A DNA stretch of 64,000 bases from Arthrobacter sp. D5-1 (GTDB lineage Bacteria; Actinomycetota; Actinomycetes; Actinomycetales; Micrococcaceae): assembly GCF_017357425.1 (NCBI RefSeq), contig NZ_CP014571.1, positions 1,240,001-1,304,000 on the forward strand, written 5' to 3'. Every line of letters starts with the position of its first letter. Within the stretch, counting starts at the first letter, position 1. Of the stretch, positions 16,582 through 25,762 are shown piece after piece. The translations under genes and the position numbers were made by a program. The notes beneath the pieces were generated by a model that made no database searches, was not told the DNA's origin, and was given only the letters and a program-made list of their open reading frames with translations.

Positions 16582-19497
16582 CTAGGCGATGACTTTCATG
16601 GCCTGCCAGCCGGTGCCGAGGCTGATCGGCGGTACGCTGCTGAACGTTCCGCCTCCCGATCCGGGATACAGCCACAAGGTGTCTCCGATGCGGCCTACGA
16701 CGTCGTTCTTGCCGTCGCCGTCAAGGTCCCGCGGCCCGGCCATCGCAGTGCGGGTTCCCCAGCCCGTGCCGATCTGCGTCCACTGCAGCCAGCCCCCGGA
16801 ACCATTTCCCGGATACAGCCATAATGCGCCTGTGTCGGTCCGCCGCGCCAGTACATCTCCCTTGCCGTCGCCGTTGAAATCACCGGTGCTGAAGATGGCA
16901 TTCATGACGTCCCAGCCCCAGCCGACCGTGTAGGGCGTCCGCTGTCCTCCGGTGCCGTTTCCTTCGTACAAGCGGAGCTCGCCGTTGCTTCGACGGCCGA
17001 TGAAATCAGGGATGCCATCGCCGCTGAAGTCGCCGGGGGAGAAGAGCTGCGTCATGGTGCTCCAGCCCGTGCTGACCTGGGTACGTGCCCCGAAGCTGCC
17101 TGCACCGTCGCCGGGGTAGAACCAGAGGATGTCACCCGCCCGTGCCAGGAGGTCGGGCTTGCCGTCCTTGTTGAAGTCGCCGGGGGTGACGGTGTCCGTG
17201 ATGGTGGACCAGGCTGGTGCGGCCAGCGCGATCTTCCTGGGGTCCAGTCCGCCGGATCCGTTGCCGGGGTAGAGATACAGGTTCCCGGCGGTATCGGCGG
17301 CCAGTACGTCAGCGCGGCCGTCACCGTCGTAGTCATGGGCCGACGGCGGTCCCGCTGCAGGCACGGTGTAGGTCTGCGTCCCCACAGCCGAGGTGTTGCC
17401 GGCGGTATCTACGCCGATGTACTTGAGCACCAGTGTGGAGCTGCCCATGACGATCGGATTGGCGGCGTTGTACTTGATGTTGGTGGCTGACTCCGTGGCC
17501 GTGGGCGTACTGCCATTAGTGGTGTAGTAGATGGCGGCAGGCTCATTGGCGGACAGTGCGATGGTGGCTCCACTGGCCAAGGCCCGGCCGGTGGGGTTGG
17601 CCGTCACAGTGGGGGCCGCAGTGTCCGGTGGCACGGTGTAAGTCTGGGTGGCCACCTCGGAAACGTTGCCCGCGGTATCCCTGGCGAAGTACTTCAACGT
17701 CATCGGGCCGGGACCGTTGAAGGGGATCGCCGTGGTGTAGGAAAGCCCGGCCGTCAGAGGATCGGTACCGTCTGTGGTGTATCGGATATCGGCGGGCTCG
17801 TTCGCGGACAGTGTGATGGTGGTGCCCGGAGCATACTGGCCACCCACCGGGTTGGCGGTCACCACGGGCTTGATGACATCCGGGCCCGTGGAGTAGGTCT
17901 GCGTGACCACAGCGGAGGCGTTGTTCGCGCTGTCCACGGCGAAGTACTTCAGGGTCAGCGGGCCGCTCAACGTCAGTGGAGCGGTGTACTTGCTGCTGGC
18001 CGTCGTGGGAGTGCTTCCATTGGTGGTGTAGTAAATGGTGGATGTTTCATTGGCGGTCAGGGTGATGGACTGGCCCACCGCGTAGGTTCCACCCGGGGGT
18101 GCCGCGGTGACGACGGGGGCCACGGTGTCCGCGCCAAGGTAGGCCTCAAATTCGGCCAACCCGGCGTTGGTGGTGCCGGTACTGACTGAGGTGATGTTGA
18201 GCCGTACCGAGCTCACTGTCTTGGCAGGAAACTTGATGGTGAGCCCCGATCCGTTATTGGGCAGGGACGGGACCGCCACAGTGCTTCCATCCGAGAATTG
18301 CAGGTTCCCGCCTGTGATCTGATCCGTCAGGAGGGGGCGGTCGGACAGGGTGACCGCATTGATGGTCCGGGTGGGGGTGAAATTGTATTGGATCCAGCTG
18401 CCGGCCTTCTCCCCGGCGGAGACCCATTCACGCGTGGCATCCATTGGAGTGCCCCAATGGTAACCGTCACGGACCTTTTCGGGGCTCTGCGCTGCAGCCT
18501 TCTGCGACGACGCCGTGACGGTGGTACCTGCCGATTTAGCGGCGTTGTCCACCCACTCGATGGCCGTAATGTACTGCCGTTTCAGCCACTCGTCGTAAGG
18601 GGAATCCGGACAGCCCTCGCCGGGACTGCTGCAGACGTACATGTCGAAATCAGCGAACCGCACAAAGGTGTCCACCTTGGCGGTGAGCTCAGCCCCGGTC
18701 ACGTTCTGGGCGTATTCATCAATGACATAGGCGTCGTAGGCCATGGACGTGTGCGGTCCGGTGTAGCTGCGGGTGGCAAGCTGGGCAAATTTTGCGGTGG
18801 CCCAGTGGTCGCTGTGGTCGTACGGGCTGGTGAAGTTCCCGGTCCAGTCCTGGGTGCGGAAGGTGGTGGGCTGGAAGTTCGCCACGAGGCGGTTCAACGC
18901 TGACTGGAACTGGGACTTGGTGAAGGTTGCGGCGTTGTCCACCGGGCGTATGGAGGACAGCCGGCCGTCCCAGAGTTTGAGGATGCTCTGGCTGTTGTAT
19001 GCTGCGCTGCCCAAGCCATTGGGGAAGCCGTCCGGAAGCCGCATGTACACCACGGAGATGTTCGGGGCGCCGTTGAGGGTCCGCAGGGTCAGCGGGCGTC
19101 CCGGGACGCCGGCATCGGAGGTAGTCCAACTGTTGGAGACCCCGGCCATCTTGGCGTAGCTGGCCTGGATCCCTGATTCGAGGCTGCGCCAGTAGGTGGC
19201 TCCCTCTCCGGCCTCGCCGGCGGTGGCGAACACCGTTTGGACGCAGCGCTTCGCCTGAATGTCGCGCATAAAGTCCGGGCTGAGGAAGAGCAGGTCATCG
19301 TCGGTGTGCGCCACGATCTGCATGGCGCCGCCGGTGCCCGCGCACGGCGGTTCAGCAGCAGCGGCGGGAGCTGCGGTGGTGAGGGCGAATCCGCCTACGA
19401 CCAACGCGGGCCCCAGGAGAAGGCCCAGAAGGCGTTTGGTGAGAGAAGGGCGGCTAATCTGAAGGAGAGGACGACTGGCGTATTTTGGACGGTCCAC
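16582..19497 (-). CDS. Secreted PIG-L deacetylase-like protein with chitobiase-type and FG-GAP repeats
   Basis: A mosaic protein of about 971 aa. The order is: signal peptide (to about residue 48); a PIG-L/LmbE domain with the metal motif AHTDDD (63-68) and HSDH (about 229); a discoidin-like region (about 310-455); three CHB_HEX_C-type beta domains of about 85 residues, each with YYTTNGSTPT or a close variant (about 460-720); and five FG-GAP/VCBS repeats with DxDGDGxxD-type calcium loops such as DYDGDGRAD and DFNGDGKGD (about 730-971). PIG-L enzymes remove N-acetyl groups from GlcNAc-containing glycans, and the later domains suggest binding to extracellular polysaccharide. AAGGAG fits the GTG at 19497 better than the ATG at 19503, which lies too close to it. 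The gene is isolated. Confidence 0.88.
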   Translation of the reverse strand: MDRPKYASRPLLQISRPSLTKRLLGLLLGPALVVGGFALTTAAPAAAAEPPCAGTGGAMQIVAHTDDDLLFLSPDFMRDIQAKRCVQTVFATAGEAGEGATYWRSLESGIQASYAKMAGVSNSWTTSDAGVPGRPLTLRTLNGAPNISVVYMRLPDGFPNGLGSAAYNSQSILKLWDGRLSSIRPVDNAATFTKSQFQSALNRLVANFQPTTFRTQDWTGNFTSPYDHSDHWATAKFAQLATRSYTGPHTSMAYDAYVIDEYAQNVTGAELTAKVDTFVRFADFDMYVCSSPGEGCPDSPYDEWLKRQYITAIEWVDNAAKSAGTTVTASSQKAAAQSPEKVRDGYHWGTPMDATREWVSAGEKAGSWIQYNFTPTRTINAVTLSDRPLLTDQITGGNLQFSDGSTVAVPSLPNNGSGLTIKFPAKTVSSVRLNITSVSTGTTNAGLAEFEAYLGADTVAPVVTAAPPGGTYAVGQSITLTANETSTIYYTTNGSTPTTASSKYTAPLTLSGPLTLKYFAVDSANNASAVVTQTYSTGPDVIKPVVTANPVGGQYAPGTTITLSANEPADIRYTTDGTDPLTAGLSYTTAIPFNGPGPMTLKYFARDTAGNVSEVATQTYTVPPDTAAPTVTANPTGRALASGATIALSANEPAAIYYTTNGSTPTATESATNIKYNAANPIVMGSSTLVLKYIGVDTAGNTSAVGTQTYTVPAAGPPSAHDYDGDGRADVLAADTAGNLYLYPGNGSGGLDPRKIALAAPAWSTITDTVTPGDFNKDGKPDLLARAGDILWFYPGDGAGSFGARTQVSTGWSTMTQLFSPGDFSGDGIPDFIGRRSNGELRLYEGNGTGGQRTPYTVGWGWDVMNAIFSTGDFNGDGKGDVLARRTDTGALWLYPGNGSGGWLQWTQIGTGWGTRTAMAGPRDLDGDGKNDVVGRIGDTLWLYPGSGGGTFSSVPPISLGTGWQAMKVIA

Positions 19498-19623
19498 AAC
19501 CATGCTCCTTTGAGCAGATGTTGGGCCCCCCAGCCGGCAAACTTACGACGCCCCCCCGGACGTCTATGAATGAAGTTGGTACTGGCTGTACTTCCGACGG
19601 AACTGAAAGCGATGCAGTGAGAG

Positions 19624-20415
19624 TTACTGTAGCCCAACTGCGGGAGCGTGAATAGAGTGCCGGCAAACGTCCACGAACTTCTTGAAGGGCAGCAACCGCT
19701 CCGCATCGGGAATGACGGACGCCTCGGGATGCCACTGCACGGAGGCTACCCACCGGGTGGGATCCTCCAAGGCCTCCACCGTCCCGTCTTCGGCGATGGC
19801 CGTGACCACCAGGCCCTCGCCCACCCTGTCCACCGCCTGGTGGTGCCCGGAAGCAATCTTGATGGTGGTCCCCCCGGGAGCTCCATAGAGTGCCGCCGCT
19901 TTGGATCCAGCCGTGAGGCGAACGTCATGCCAAGCCCACTCGCCGGCCGCGGGATCGTGTGGATCCAGGCCACTGTGGGTTACCGAGGTAGGGGCCATGT
20001 CCTGAATCAGCGTTCCGCCGTACAACACGTTCAACAACTGGTGGCCGCGGCAGACACCCAGCAGCGGCAGGCCGGCGTCGATGGTTGCCCGGGCAACATC
20101 CACGTCCAAATGGTCCTGCTCCTGGTTCACGTCGTACAGCGAATCCTCGGGATCCTGGCCGTACAAGCGGGGATCAATGTCGCCGCCTCCCGGCAGCAGC
20201 ACGCCGTCGAGCATCTGCATTTCGGCAGCCAGGCGGCCGGCGCTGTCTGCCGACACCGGCGTCAGCAGCACCGGCTGCGCACCGGCCTCGCGCAACAAAT
20301 CCACGATGAAGGTGAAAAGTCGATTGGCTTCGCCCACCCGGGCATCGGGGGTGTCCGAACTGCTAAGACGGATCGGAACACCGATACGCGGACGGGCAAC
20401 TTCTGAACTCTTCAT
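19624..20415 (-). CDS. Gamma-glutamyl-gamma-aminobutyrate hydrolase family protein (class I GATase-like, PuuD type)
   Basis: A 263-aa member of peptidase family C26. The nucleophile is Cys122 in GVCRGHQ, the His/Glu pair is in QWHPE near residue 232, and LPGGGDIDP is the usual loop before the nucleophile. Relatives cleave gamma-glutamyl-GABA in the putrescine pathway or remove gamma-glutamyl groups from other amides. No other Puu-type gene is adjacent, so the substrate is open. The gene is divergent from the LOG-family gene with 74 bp between the starts. Confidence 0.87.
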   Translation of the reverse strand: MKSSEVARPRIGVPIRLSSSDTPDARVGEANRLFTFIVDLLREAGAQPVLLTPVSADSAGRLAAEMQMLDGVLLPGGGDIDPRLYGQDPEDSLYDVNQEQDHLDVDVARATIDAGLPLLGVCRGHQLLNVLYGGTLIQDMAPTSVTHSGLDPHDPAAGEWAWHDVRLTAGSKAAALYGAPGGTTIKIASGHHQAVDRVGEGLVVTAIAEDGTVEALEDPTRWVASVQWHPEASVIPDAERLLPFKKFVDVCRHSIHAPAVGLQ

Positions 20416-20477
20416 GTTTCATGATGCACTGGACAGCCGCCCGGGGCGCAAACGCCCGCGTCACGGTCCGTCGATAC

Positions 20478-20483
20478 TACGCT
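20478..20483 (+). promoter_or_regulatory. -10 box, leaderless type, of the LOG-family gene
   Basis: TACGCT followed by six bases and then ATG at 20490. Confidence 0.5.
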
Positions 20484-20489
20484 GAAACC

Positions 20490-21629
20490 ATGAATCGCAC
20501 CGGAGCCCTGAACCCGAGCCCGCGGACACTCGACATAGAAAGCGTGGTCCAGTTCCGCCATCTGGTAACCGCAGGAGCCGGGACCATGAATGGCTGGCAC
20601 GCGCAGTCGCTGGACCTGCGTGGCCACGCACGGGAGCTCAAGTCCATGGATGCCCAAGGCGCGATCTTTCTGGGGTGCACCTTCGACGACGGCGTGGAAG
20701 AGAGCCTGCGTCGCCGTGGCGCGCTGATCTTTCCCAAGCTTCACGGCGTACCGTTCGATCCCTACCGGAACAGCCTCTACACGGCAGGGGAGCTCTACCA
20801 GGACATCTCCGCCACTGAGTACGAGTCAACCCTCGACGCCCTGGTCTACCAGTGGAGTATCCTCCCCGGGCAGCGGGGAAGCCTGGACGCCACCCTGGCC
20901 GCGGCCCTGCACGACCACGCAATCGGCGATGCCCTGGACGAACTCCTGGACCACGGGGCACTTTCCGGGACCCAAGTGGTGGGTGTCATGGGTGGACACG
21001 CCGCCCAGCGCGGCAGCAGCGACTTCGCCGACGCCGCCCGGTTGGGCCGGCTGCTCGCCCAATCAGGATTTGCCGTCGCCACCGGCGGGGGACCCGGGGC
21101 CATGGAGGCGGCCAACCTGGGTGCCTACTTGAGTGGAACGTCCGACGCCGATGCTGAGGCCGCGCTGGAAAGCCTCGCCGGAGTGCCGGGGTTCAGACCC
21201 TCGGTGACGGCTTGGGCACGGCAAGCAGCCGCCGTCGTCGAACGTCATCCGGAAGGCACACCGACCCTGGGGATTCCCACCTGGTTCTACGGCCACGAGC
21301 CTCCCAACCTGTTCGCTACACATGTTGCCAAGTACTTCGCCAATGCCGTAAGGGAAGCCATCCTGCTGGAGCTGTGCACCGGCGGGATCGTCTTCCTTCC
21401 GGGCGCCGCTGGAACGGTGCAGGAGATCTTCCAGGACGCCTGCGAGAACTACTACGGAGCGCCCGAAACCATCAGCCCCATGGTGCTGGTGGGACGTGAA
21501 CACTGGGAACGGACACTCCCGGCCTGGCCCATGCTGCAGAGCCTGGCCGCGGGAAAACCCATGGAGGAGAAGATCTTCCTGGTGGACACCGTGGAAGAAG
21601 CGCTCGCAGTGGTGGCCGGCCAGGCGTGA
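20490..21629 (+). CDS. LOG-family Rossmann-fold protein (lysine decarboxylase-like nucleotide-binding)
   Basis: A 379-aa protein. The C-terminal half carries the LOG/TIGR00725-type fold: VVGVMGGHAAQRG, then VATGGGPGAMEAANLG, then LPGAAGTVQEIF, a variant of the PGGxGTxxE motif with both middle residues altered (PGAAGT). LOG proteins act as nucleoside-5'-monophosphate phosphoribohydrolases, but the altered motif makes activity uncertain. The N-terminal about 150 residues are extra compared with the simple family and have no clear match. The ATG at 20490 follows a -10 box by 6 nt. Confidence 0.8.
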   Translation: MNRTGALNPSPRTLDIESVVQFRHLVTAGAGTMNGWHAQSLDLRGHARELKSMDAQGAIFLGCTFDDGVEESLRRRGALIFPKLHGVPFDPYRNSLYTAGELYQDISATEYESTLDALVYQWSILPGQRGSLDATLAAALHDHAIGDALDELLDHGALSGTQVVGVMGGHAAQRGSSDFADAARLGRLLAQSGFAVATGGGPGAMEAANLGAYLSGTSDADAEAALESLAGVPGFRPSVTAWARQAAAVVERHPEGTPTLGIPTWFYGHEPPNLFATHVAKYFANAVREAILLELCTGGIVFLPGAAGTVQEIFQDACENYYGAPETISPMVLVGREHWERTLPAWPMLQSLAAGKPMEEKIFLVDTVEEALAVVAGQA

Positions 21630-21636
21630 GGCGCGG

Positions 21637-22575
21637 CTAGAAGTCCTTGCTGCAGGGACCCGAGCCGAGTTGGGCCAGGCCGGTCCTGTCGCCGGCAGCG
21701 TACTGGCGGACCCAGGAAGCCTGGTCGAACATCAGTTGCCGGGGATCGTCCACGTGGTCAAGGCCCAGCAGGTGTCCCAGCTCATGCATGATCACCGCTA
21801 CGCCGATCTCCTTGCCCTCGGAGGTGTCCACGATGCCGGCGAACTGCGGGGCGTCCAGGGACACCGTACCGGTGACATAGGCCTTGTAGCCGTCGCTCAG
21901 GCCAATCGAGGAGCTCCCTCCCAGGCCCACGGTTTGGCCGGTCAGGCGCGGCACCTGCTCCGGAGTGCTCCACGCAATCAGGACGGGCGCCCATCGGTCA
22001 CCGTATCTGGCGGGTTGGTATCCCTGCCTGTTGGTGGAGGGGACCTCGGAACTGGGGCCGTCGTAGACGAACTTCAATCCGGTGGCCACGCTGGCTTGGC
22101 GAATGGCCTCTTCCACCAGTGGTTGCCAGGACGGATCCCCGAGATCGGCGTTCACCACGTAGTGGATGGGCCTGCACGGGGAGTAGGCCAGGGGAGTGCC
22201 GTCCTCCTTGATGGCAAGGAACTTGTACGAGGTACTGGTCCGGTTCACCGGTGCCGGAGTTCCCAGTGGCGCATCGGCTTCTTCCAGGCCGGGCACAGGC
22301 TCTTGGCGCTGCCCGAACGGGACCAACCCGGGCCGGGGTGCCTGGCTTTGCGAGGCGGAGGAGCCGTACAGGAACCGCTGCAGGTCGCCGCTGAAATACG
22401 CCCCCGCGCACACCAGGCCGAGGATGCCCAGGAAGAACAGGATTGCGGCGATGCTGCTGTGCTTGACCGGCGGTGCCGGTGGCAGCGCGGCCCCGGGTCG
22501 GTAGGGGCCATTTGGAGGATCATGCGGGCGAAGGGGATCGGGGTCCTGCCACTGGGGCGACCCGTTAGGTTCCAT
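21637..22575 (-). CDS. Membrane-anchored matrixin-like zinc metalloprotease (copy 2 of a tandem pair)
   Basis: A 312-aa protein. A Pro-rich cytoplasmic N-terminus is followed by one membrane helix (about residues 40-62). The extracellular part has a YSPCRPIHYVVN segment and the zinc signature HELGHLLGLDH (264-274), with a methionine after it (QLMF) as in metzincins. Two cysteines, in SPCRP and GPCSKD near the C-terminus, probably pair. The start is ATG 22575, after GGGGG. It lies 109 bp behind a paralogue with the same plan. Substrate is unknown; secreted matrixins usually cut proteins at the cell surface. Confidence 0.85.
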   Translation of the reverse strand: MEPNGSPQWQDPDPLRPHDPPNGPYRPGAALPPAPPVKHSSIAAILFFLGILGLVCAGAYFSGDLQRFLYGSSASQSQAPRPGLVPFGQRQEPVPGLEEADAPLGTPAPVNRTSTSYKFLAIKEDGTPLAYSPCRPIHYVVNADLGDPSWQPLVEEAIRQASVATGLKFVYDGPSSEVPSTNRQGYQPARYGDRWAPVLIAWSTPEQVPRLTGQTVGLGGSSSIGLSDGYKAYVTGTVSLDAPQFAGIVDTSEGKEIGVAVIMHELGHLLGLDHVDDPRQLMFDQASWVRQYAAGDRTGLAQLGSGPCSKDF

Positions 22576-22684
22576 GGAACCCCCTGACGTGGAGGCCGCG
22601 ACGGGAGGTGGGGCGCCGCCGTCGACCGTAGCCGCCAGCATAAGTCCGGACACGCCGGGAGTCCATGGCCCCCCGAACCGGCTG

Positions 22685-23584
22685 TCAGATGTCCTTGCGG
22701 CAGGGGGCCGAGGCAAGGAGGTGCAGTCCGGTCAGGTCGCCGGCCGCAAGGCCGTCAGGGGCGCCGATTTCCGGGTACATGAGTTGGACCGGGTCATCAA
22801 CATGGTCCAGGCCCATGACGTGCCCCAACTCGTGCTGCATGACGGCGAGGACGTAGTCGGCGCCTTCGGGATCAGCAAGGAGTTCGGCGACCTGCGGGGT
22901 GTCCAGCTCCAAGCTGCCCGTGATGTAGCTCTTGGGTCCATTGTTCAGCGAGTACATGGTGCTGCCGCCCGTACCAATGACTTTGTCCGCCAACGCCGGT
23001 GCTGCGTCCGGATTGGTCCACGAAATCAGCAGGGGCGCCCATCGGTCGCCGTACTTGGCCGGCTGGTATGGCTCCCGTCGGTCTACCGGCAACTCGTCGG
23101 TGGTCCCGTCGTTGACGAACTGGATTCCTGAAGCGGCGGAGACGTTCGCGATCGCTGCCTCCAGCAGTGCATCGGAACCTTCCGGCGCGGACCCTTCGTT
23201 CACCACGTAGTGCAGCGGGCGGCATGGCGAGTACCCCACCGGAGTGCCGTCGTCGTTGGTAGCCAGGAACTTATACGACTCGTTGGTAGTCTCCGGGACC
23301 TTCGGCGAGGCCAGCGGGGCGTCCGCCTCCTCAAATCCGGGCGGCGGGGCGTCTGCTGCACGTGCTGGCGCCGTCTGCTTCTGCCCGGGTGTCCCGTCGT
23401 GCGCGGCACCAGGGACGCTCACACCCGGGAAAAGGGCGGTGATCCGCGGGTCTCCATGCAGGAATTCGCTGACCAACACTGCCACCACAGCGGCAATTCC
23501 GGCCATGAGCACGCCACGGAGAATGCGCCAGGCCGTGCCGGTACGCCGGTGCTTTGGCGCACGCGTTTCCCGCTCCGAGTCCAC
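22685..23584 (-). CDS. Membrane-anchored matrixin-like zinc metalloprotease (copy 1 of a tandem pair)
   Basis: A 299-aa paralogue of the protein encoded just downstream. It has a basic N-terminus, a membrane helix near residues 25-43, the shared block SYKFLATNDDGTPVGYSPCR, the zinc motif HELGHVMGLDH (251-261) and the following QLMYP. Both proteins end with a Cys-containing PCRKDI/PCSKDF tail. The middle regions match in order and spacing (RYGDRWAP / KYGDRWAP), so the genes arose by tandem duplication. They are probably one transcription unit. Confidence 0.85.
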   Translation of the reverse strand: MDSERETRAPKHRRTGTAWRILRGVLMAGIAAVVAVLVSEFLHGDPRITALFPGVSVPGAAHDGTPGQKQTAPARAADAPPPGFEEADAPLASPKVPETTNESYKFLATNDDGTPVGYSPCRPLHYVVNEGSAPEGSDALLEAAIANVSAASGIQFVNDGTTDELPVDRREPYQPAKYGDRWAPLLISWTNPDAAPALADKVIGTGGSTMYSLNNGPKSYITGSLELDTPQVAELLADPEGADYVLAVMQHELGHVMGLDHVDDPVQLMYPEIGAPDGLAAGDLTGLHLLASAPCRKDI

Positions 23585-23668
23585 GGTTCTCCATTCCTCA
23601 CGCCCTGGTCACGCGGGGCAGCGCGGAGGACGAACCAACATTACGGGCTGCGGGGGGAACCGTCCAAA

Positions 23669-24841
23669 CTAGACGATGGTTGCCCCGAACACCAGGCCCA
23701 GCCCATACGTGGCGGCAGCCGCTGCCAGGCCGATCGCGAGTTGGCGCAGCCCGCGGCTCAGCGGCGAGGTCCCGGACAGCAAGCCCACGACGGCGCCGGT
23801 CGCCAAGAGCGCGATGCCCACCAGCACACCGGCCACCATCAAGGCGGCAAAGCCCGTCATGCCGAAGATGAAGGGCAGGATGGGAACGATGGCACCGGAC
23901 GCGAAGAAGCAGAAGCTGGACATCGCTGCGCCCCATGCCGAACCGACGGATTCGTGCTCGTCGGTGGCAGGTTTCTCGGGCTGCAAGGAGAGGCTGGGAT
24001 CGCAGTCGCAGCTGAACAGGCCCATGCGCTCTGCGGCGCGATGCTCAGCGGCCTCGCGCGTCATGCCGCGGGCAAGGTAGACCAGCACCAATTCGTTGTG
24101 TTCGATGTCCAACGACGGTGCTGCCGTGAGAGTGGCTTGGGTGGGCAGCGTCGCGTTGAGCAGTTCCCGCTGGGAGCGGACCGAGACGTACTCGCCGGCG
24201 CCCATGGACAGTGCGCCCGCCAAAAGACCTGCCACACCGCTCATCAGCACCACCGGACTGGGCACGCCGGTGGCGGCCATGCCCATGACCAGCGAAAGGT
24301 TGCTCACCAGGCCGTCGTTGGCGCCGAAGACCGCGGCACGGAAGGTCCCGGAGAGCCGGTTCCGACCACGGGTAGCCAGGCCCCTGACCACCTCTTCGTG
24401 GATCTGTTCGTCAGCCACCATGGCGGGTGTTGCCGCGGGTTCGGAGCCGTAGGGGGAGCGGCCTTCTGCACGTTGGGCCAGGGCCAGTACAAAGACCGAC
24501 CCGAAGTTGCGGGCCAGGAATCCCAGGAACTGGCTGCGGGCTGACGCGGCCTTGGGCATTCCGGCGTGCTCACCCAGGAGCTTGAGCCAGTGGGCCTCGT
24601 GCCGGCCTTCGGCCTCGGCCAGGGCCAGCAGGATTTGGCGTTCTTCGCCGTCGCGCCTCTGGGCGAGTTCGCGGTAGACAGCGGCCTCGGCGCGCTCGTC
24701 GGCGAGGTACTGACGCCACCGGCGGATGTCGGCGTGCGAGGGCGCCGCGGGTTCCGTTCCGACGTTCTCGAGGGCTGCCGATTCCGGGGTGGGGTCCGGA
24801 GCTGGGCTCGACGAACCGGGGGATTCCTGGTGCTGTTGCAC
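23669..24841 (-). CDS. Ferritin-like / VIT1-family fusion (membrane ferritin type)
   Basis: A 390-aa protein in two parts. Residues about 35-150 form a ferritin-like (rubrerythrin-type) helical bundle with Glu/His-rich helices (ERAEAAVYREL, EAEGRHEAHW, and IHEEVVRGL as the last Glu helix). Residues about 165-390 form a VIT1/CCC1-type membrane domain (FGANDGLVSNLSLVMG, GALSMGAGEYVSVRSQ). In other bacteria such fusions export iron or manganese. The start is GTG at 24841 with AGGAGA in front. No iron regulator gene is nearby. Confidence 0.88.
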   Translation of the reverse strand: MQQHQESPGSSSPAPDPTPESAALENVGTEPAAPSHADIRRWRQYLADERAEAAVYRELAQRRDGEERQILLALAEAEGRHEAHWLKLLGEHAGMPKAASARSQFLGFLARNFGSVFVLALAQRAEGRSPYGSEPAATPAMVADEQIHEEVVRGLATRGRNRLSGTFRAAVFGANDGLVSNLSLVMGMAATGVPSPVVLMSGVAGLLAGALSMGAGEYVSVRSQRELLNATLPTQATLTAAPSLDIEHNELVLVYLARGMTREAAEHRAAERMGLFSCDCDPSLSLQPEKPATDEHESVGSAWGAAMSSFCFFASGAIVPILPFIFGMTGFAALMVAGVLVGIALLATGAVVGLLSGTSPLSRGLRQLAIGLAAAAATYGLGLVFGATIV

Positions 24842-25073
24842 TTTCTCTCCTGTGCTGGGTGGGGTAGTTGCGGCCCCATTGCACGCCCCACTGTACCGCT
24901 TATCTGCGCGGTTTTTTGGCTGGTATTCCTCACTTGGAATGTTCGGCGCACCGTAATTTCCGGCCGTCCTTGACCCCCGACTTAGCCGGTGCTCAGATGG
25001 AAGGACAGGGGCGGGGGCCCACCCCGCACACGTTCAACAGGGCTTGAGCGGCCCACGAGACGGAGGTTGCACC

Positions 25074-25265
25074 ATGAACACCACCGAATCACACGCCAAC
25101 TACCCGGAACGGACCACCATTGAGTCAGATCCGGCCTATGACTACGCCGAGGACCAGGAAGTGGACGAGGCCTGGGTGGAAGAAGTGGACGCCCCCGAGG
25201 ACGACGAACGTGTGGTCCCCATCGACGAGACCGAGGAATTCCGCGAAGCAGACGAGGAAATCTAG
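25074..25265 (+). CDS. Small acidic protein of unknown function
   Basis: A 63-aa protein very rich in Asp and Glu (for example AEDQEVDEAWVEEVDAPEDD), predicted disordered and soluble. ATG at 25074 has GGAGG seven bases upstream. Its TAG stop lies in a CTAG palindrome that also holds the stop of the opposite-strand gene at 25262. No family is recognised. Confidence 0.65.
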   Translation: MNTTESHANYPERTTIESDPAYDYAEDQEVDEAWVEEVDAPEDDERVVPIDETEEFREADEEI

Positions 25266-25561
25266 GCGGGCTCCTCGTGGCTGAGTGTGTAGTGAAGCTG
25301 CACGCCGGCGCGTTTGCCGGCCGCCGCAACAGTCACGGTTAGGGTTCTCGACGCATCACACCAAAGGGTCGGCCGGACCGCTCGGGCCAACGCCTGCGCG
25401 ATCAGGTGCGGTTGGGGATGTCCGAACCGCATGGTTCCGGCCTTGGCAGTGATGGTCACCGTGCCCAGGAAGAGGTCGACGGCGGGAATCACCGCGACTG
25501 TGTGGGTGGCTGTTGTTGCCGGGGTACTGGTAGCCGGGGTGGTATCGCCTTGGTACGGCAA
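25262..25561 (-). CDS. Hypothetical small protein, TTG start
   Basis: A 99-aa protein starting at TTG 25561 with AAGGAG seven bases upstream, which is why I accept the start. The first 20 residues are Thr/Ala/Pro-rich, then come strand-like stretches (VDLFLGTVTITAKAGTMRF, LTVTVAAAG). No family is recognised and no membrane helix is present. The stop codon shares the CTAG palindrome with the convergent acidic-protein gene. Confidence 0.55.
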   Translation of the reverse strand: MPYQGDTTPATSTPATTATHTVAVIPAVDLFLGTVTITAKAGTMRFGHPQPHLIAQALARAVRPTLWCDASRTLTVTVAAAGKRAGVQLHYTLSHEEPA

Positions 25562-25762
25562 GGGACTGCTCCTTGGGGGAGTGCTCTTGCCCGCTCGGTT
25601 GTCTCTGGTCCGGGACGGGCCGCTTCCTCATCCGAACCACCCGTGAACATGGGGTTGGTGTGTGGCCAGTCGGAGCTTGGCACCACATCTCTTGAAGCTG
25701 GGACCACCTTACCGCACGGCTGTCCAGCAAGTTGGGGCGCCCTCTTCCCGGGGACAAAACAA

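Noticed and set aside
19624..20415. Assigning the PuuD-like hydrolase to a complete putrescine pathway in this window
   Set aside because: No other Puu-type gene is adjacent; the ureohydrolase pair is 11 kb away and is not obviously linked.
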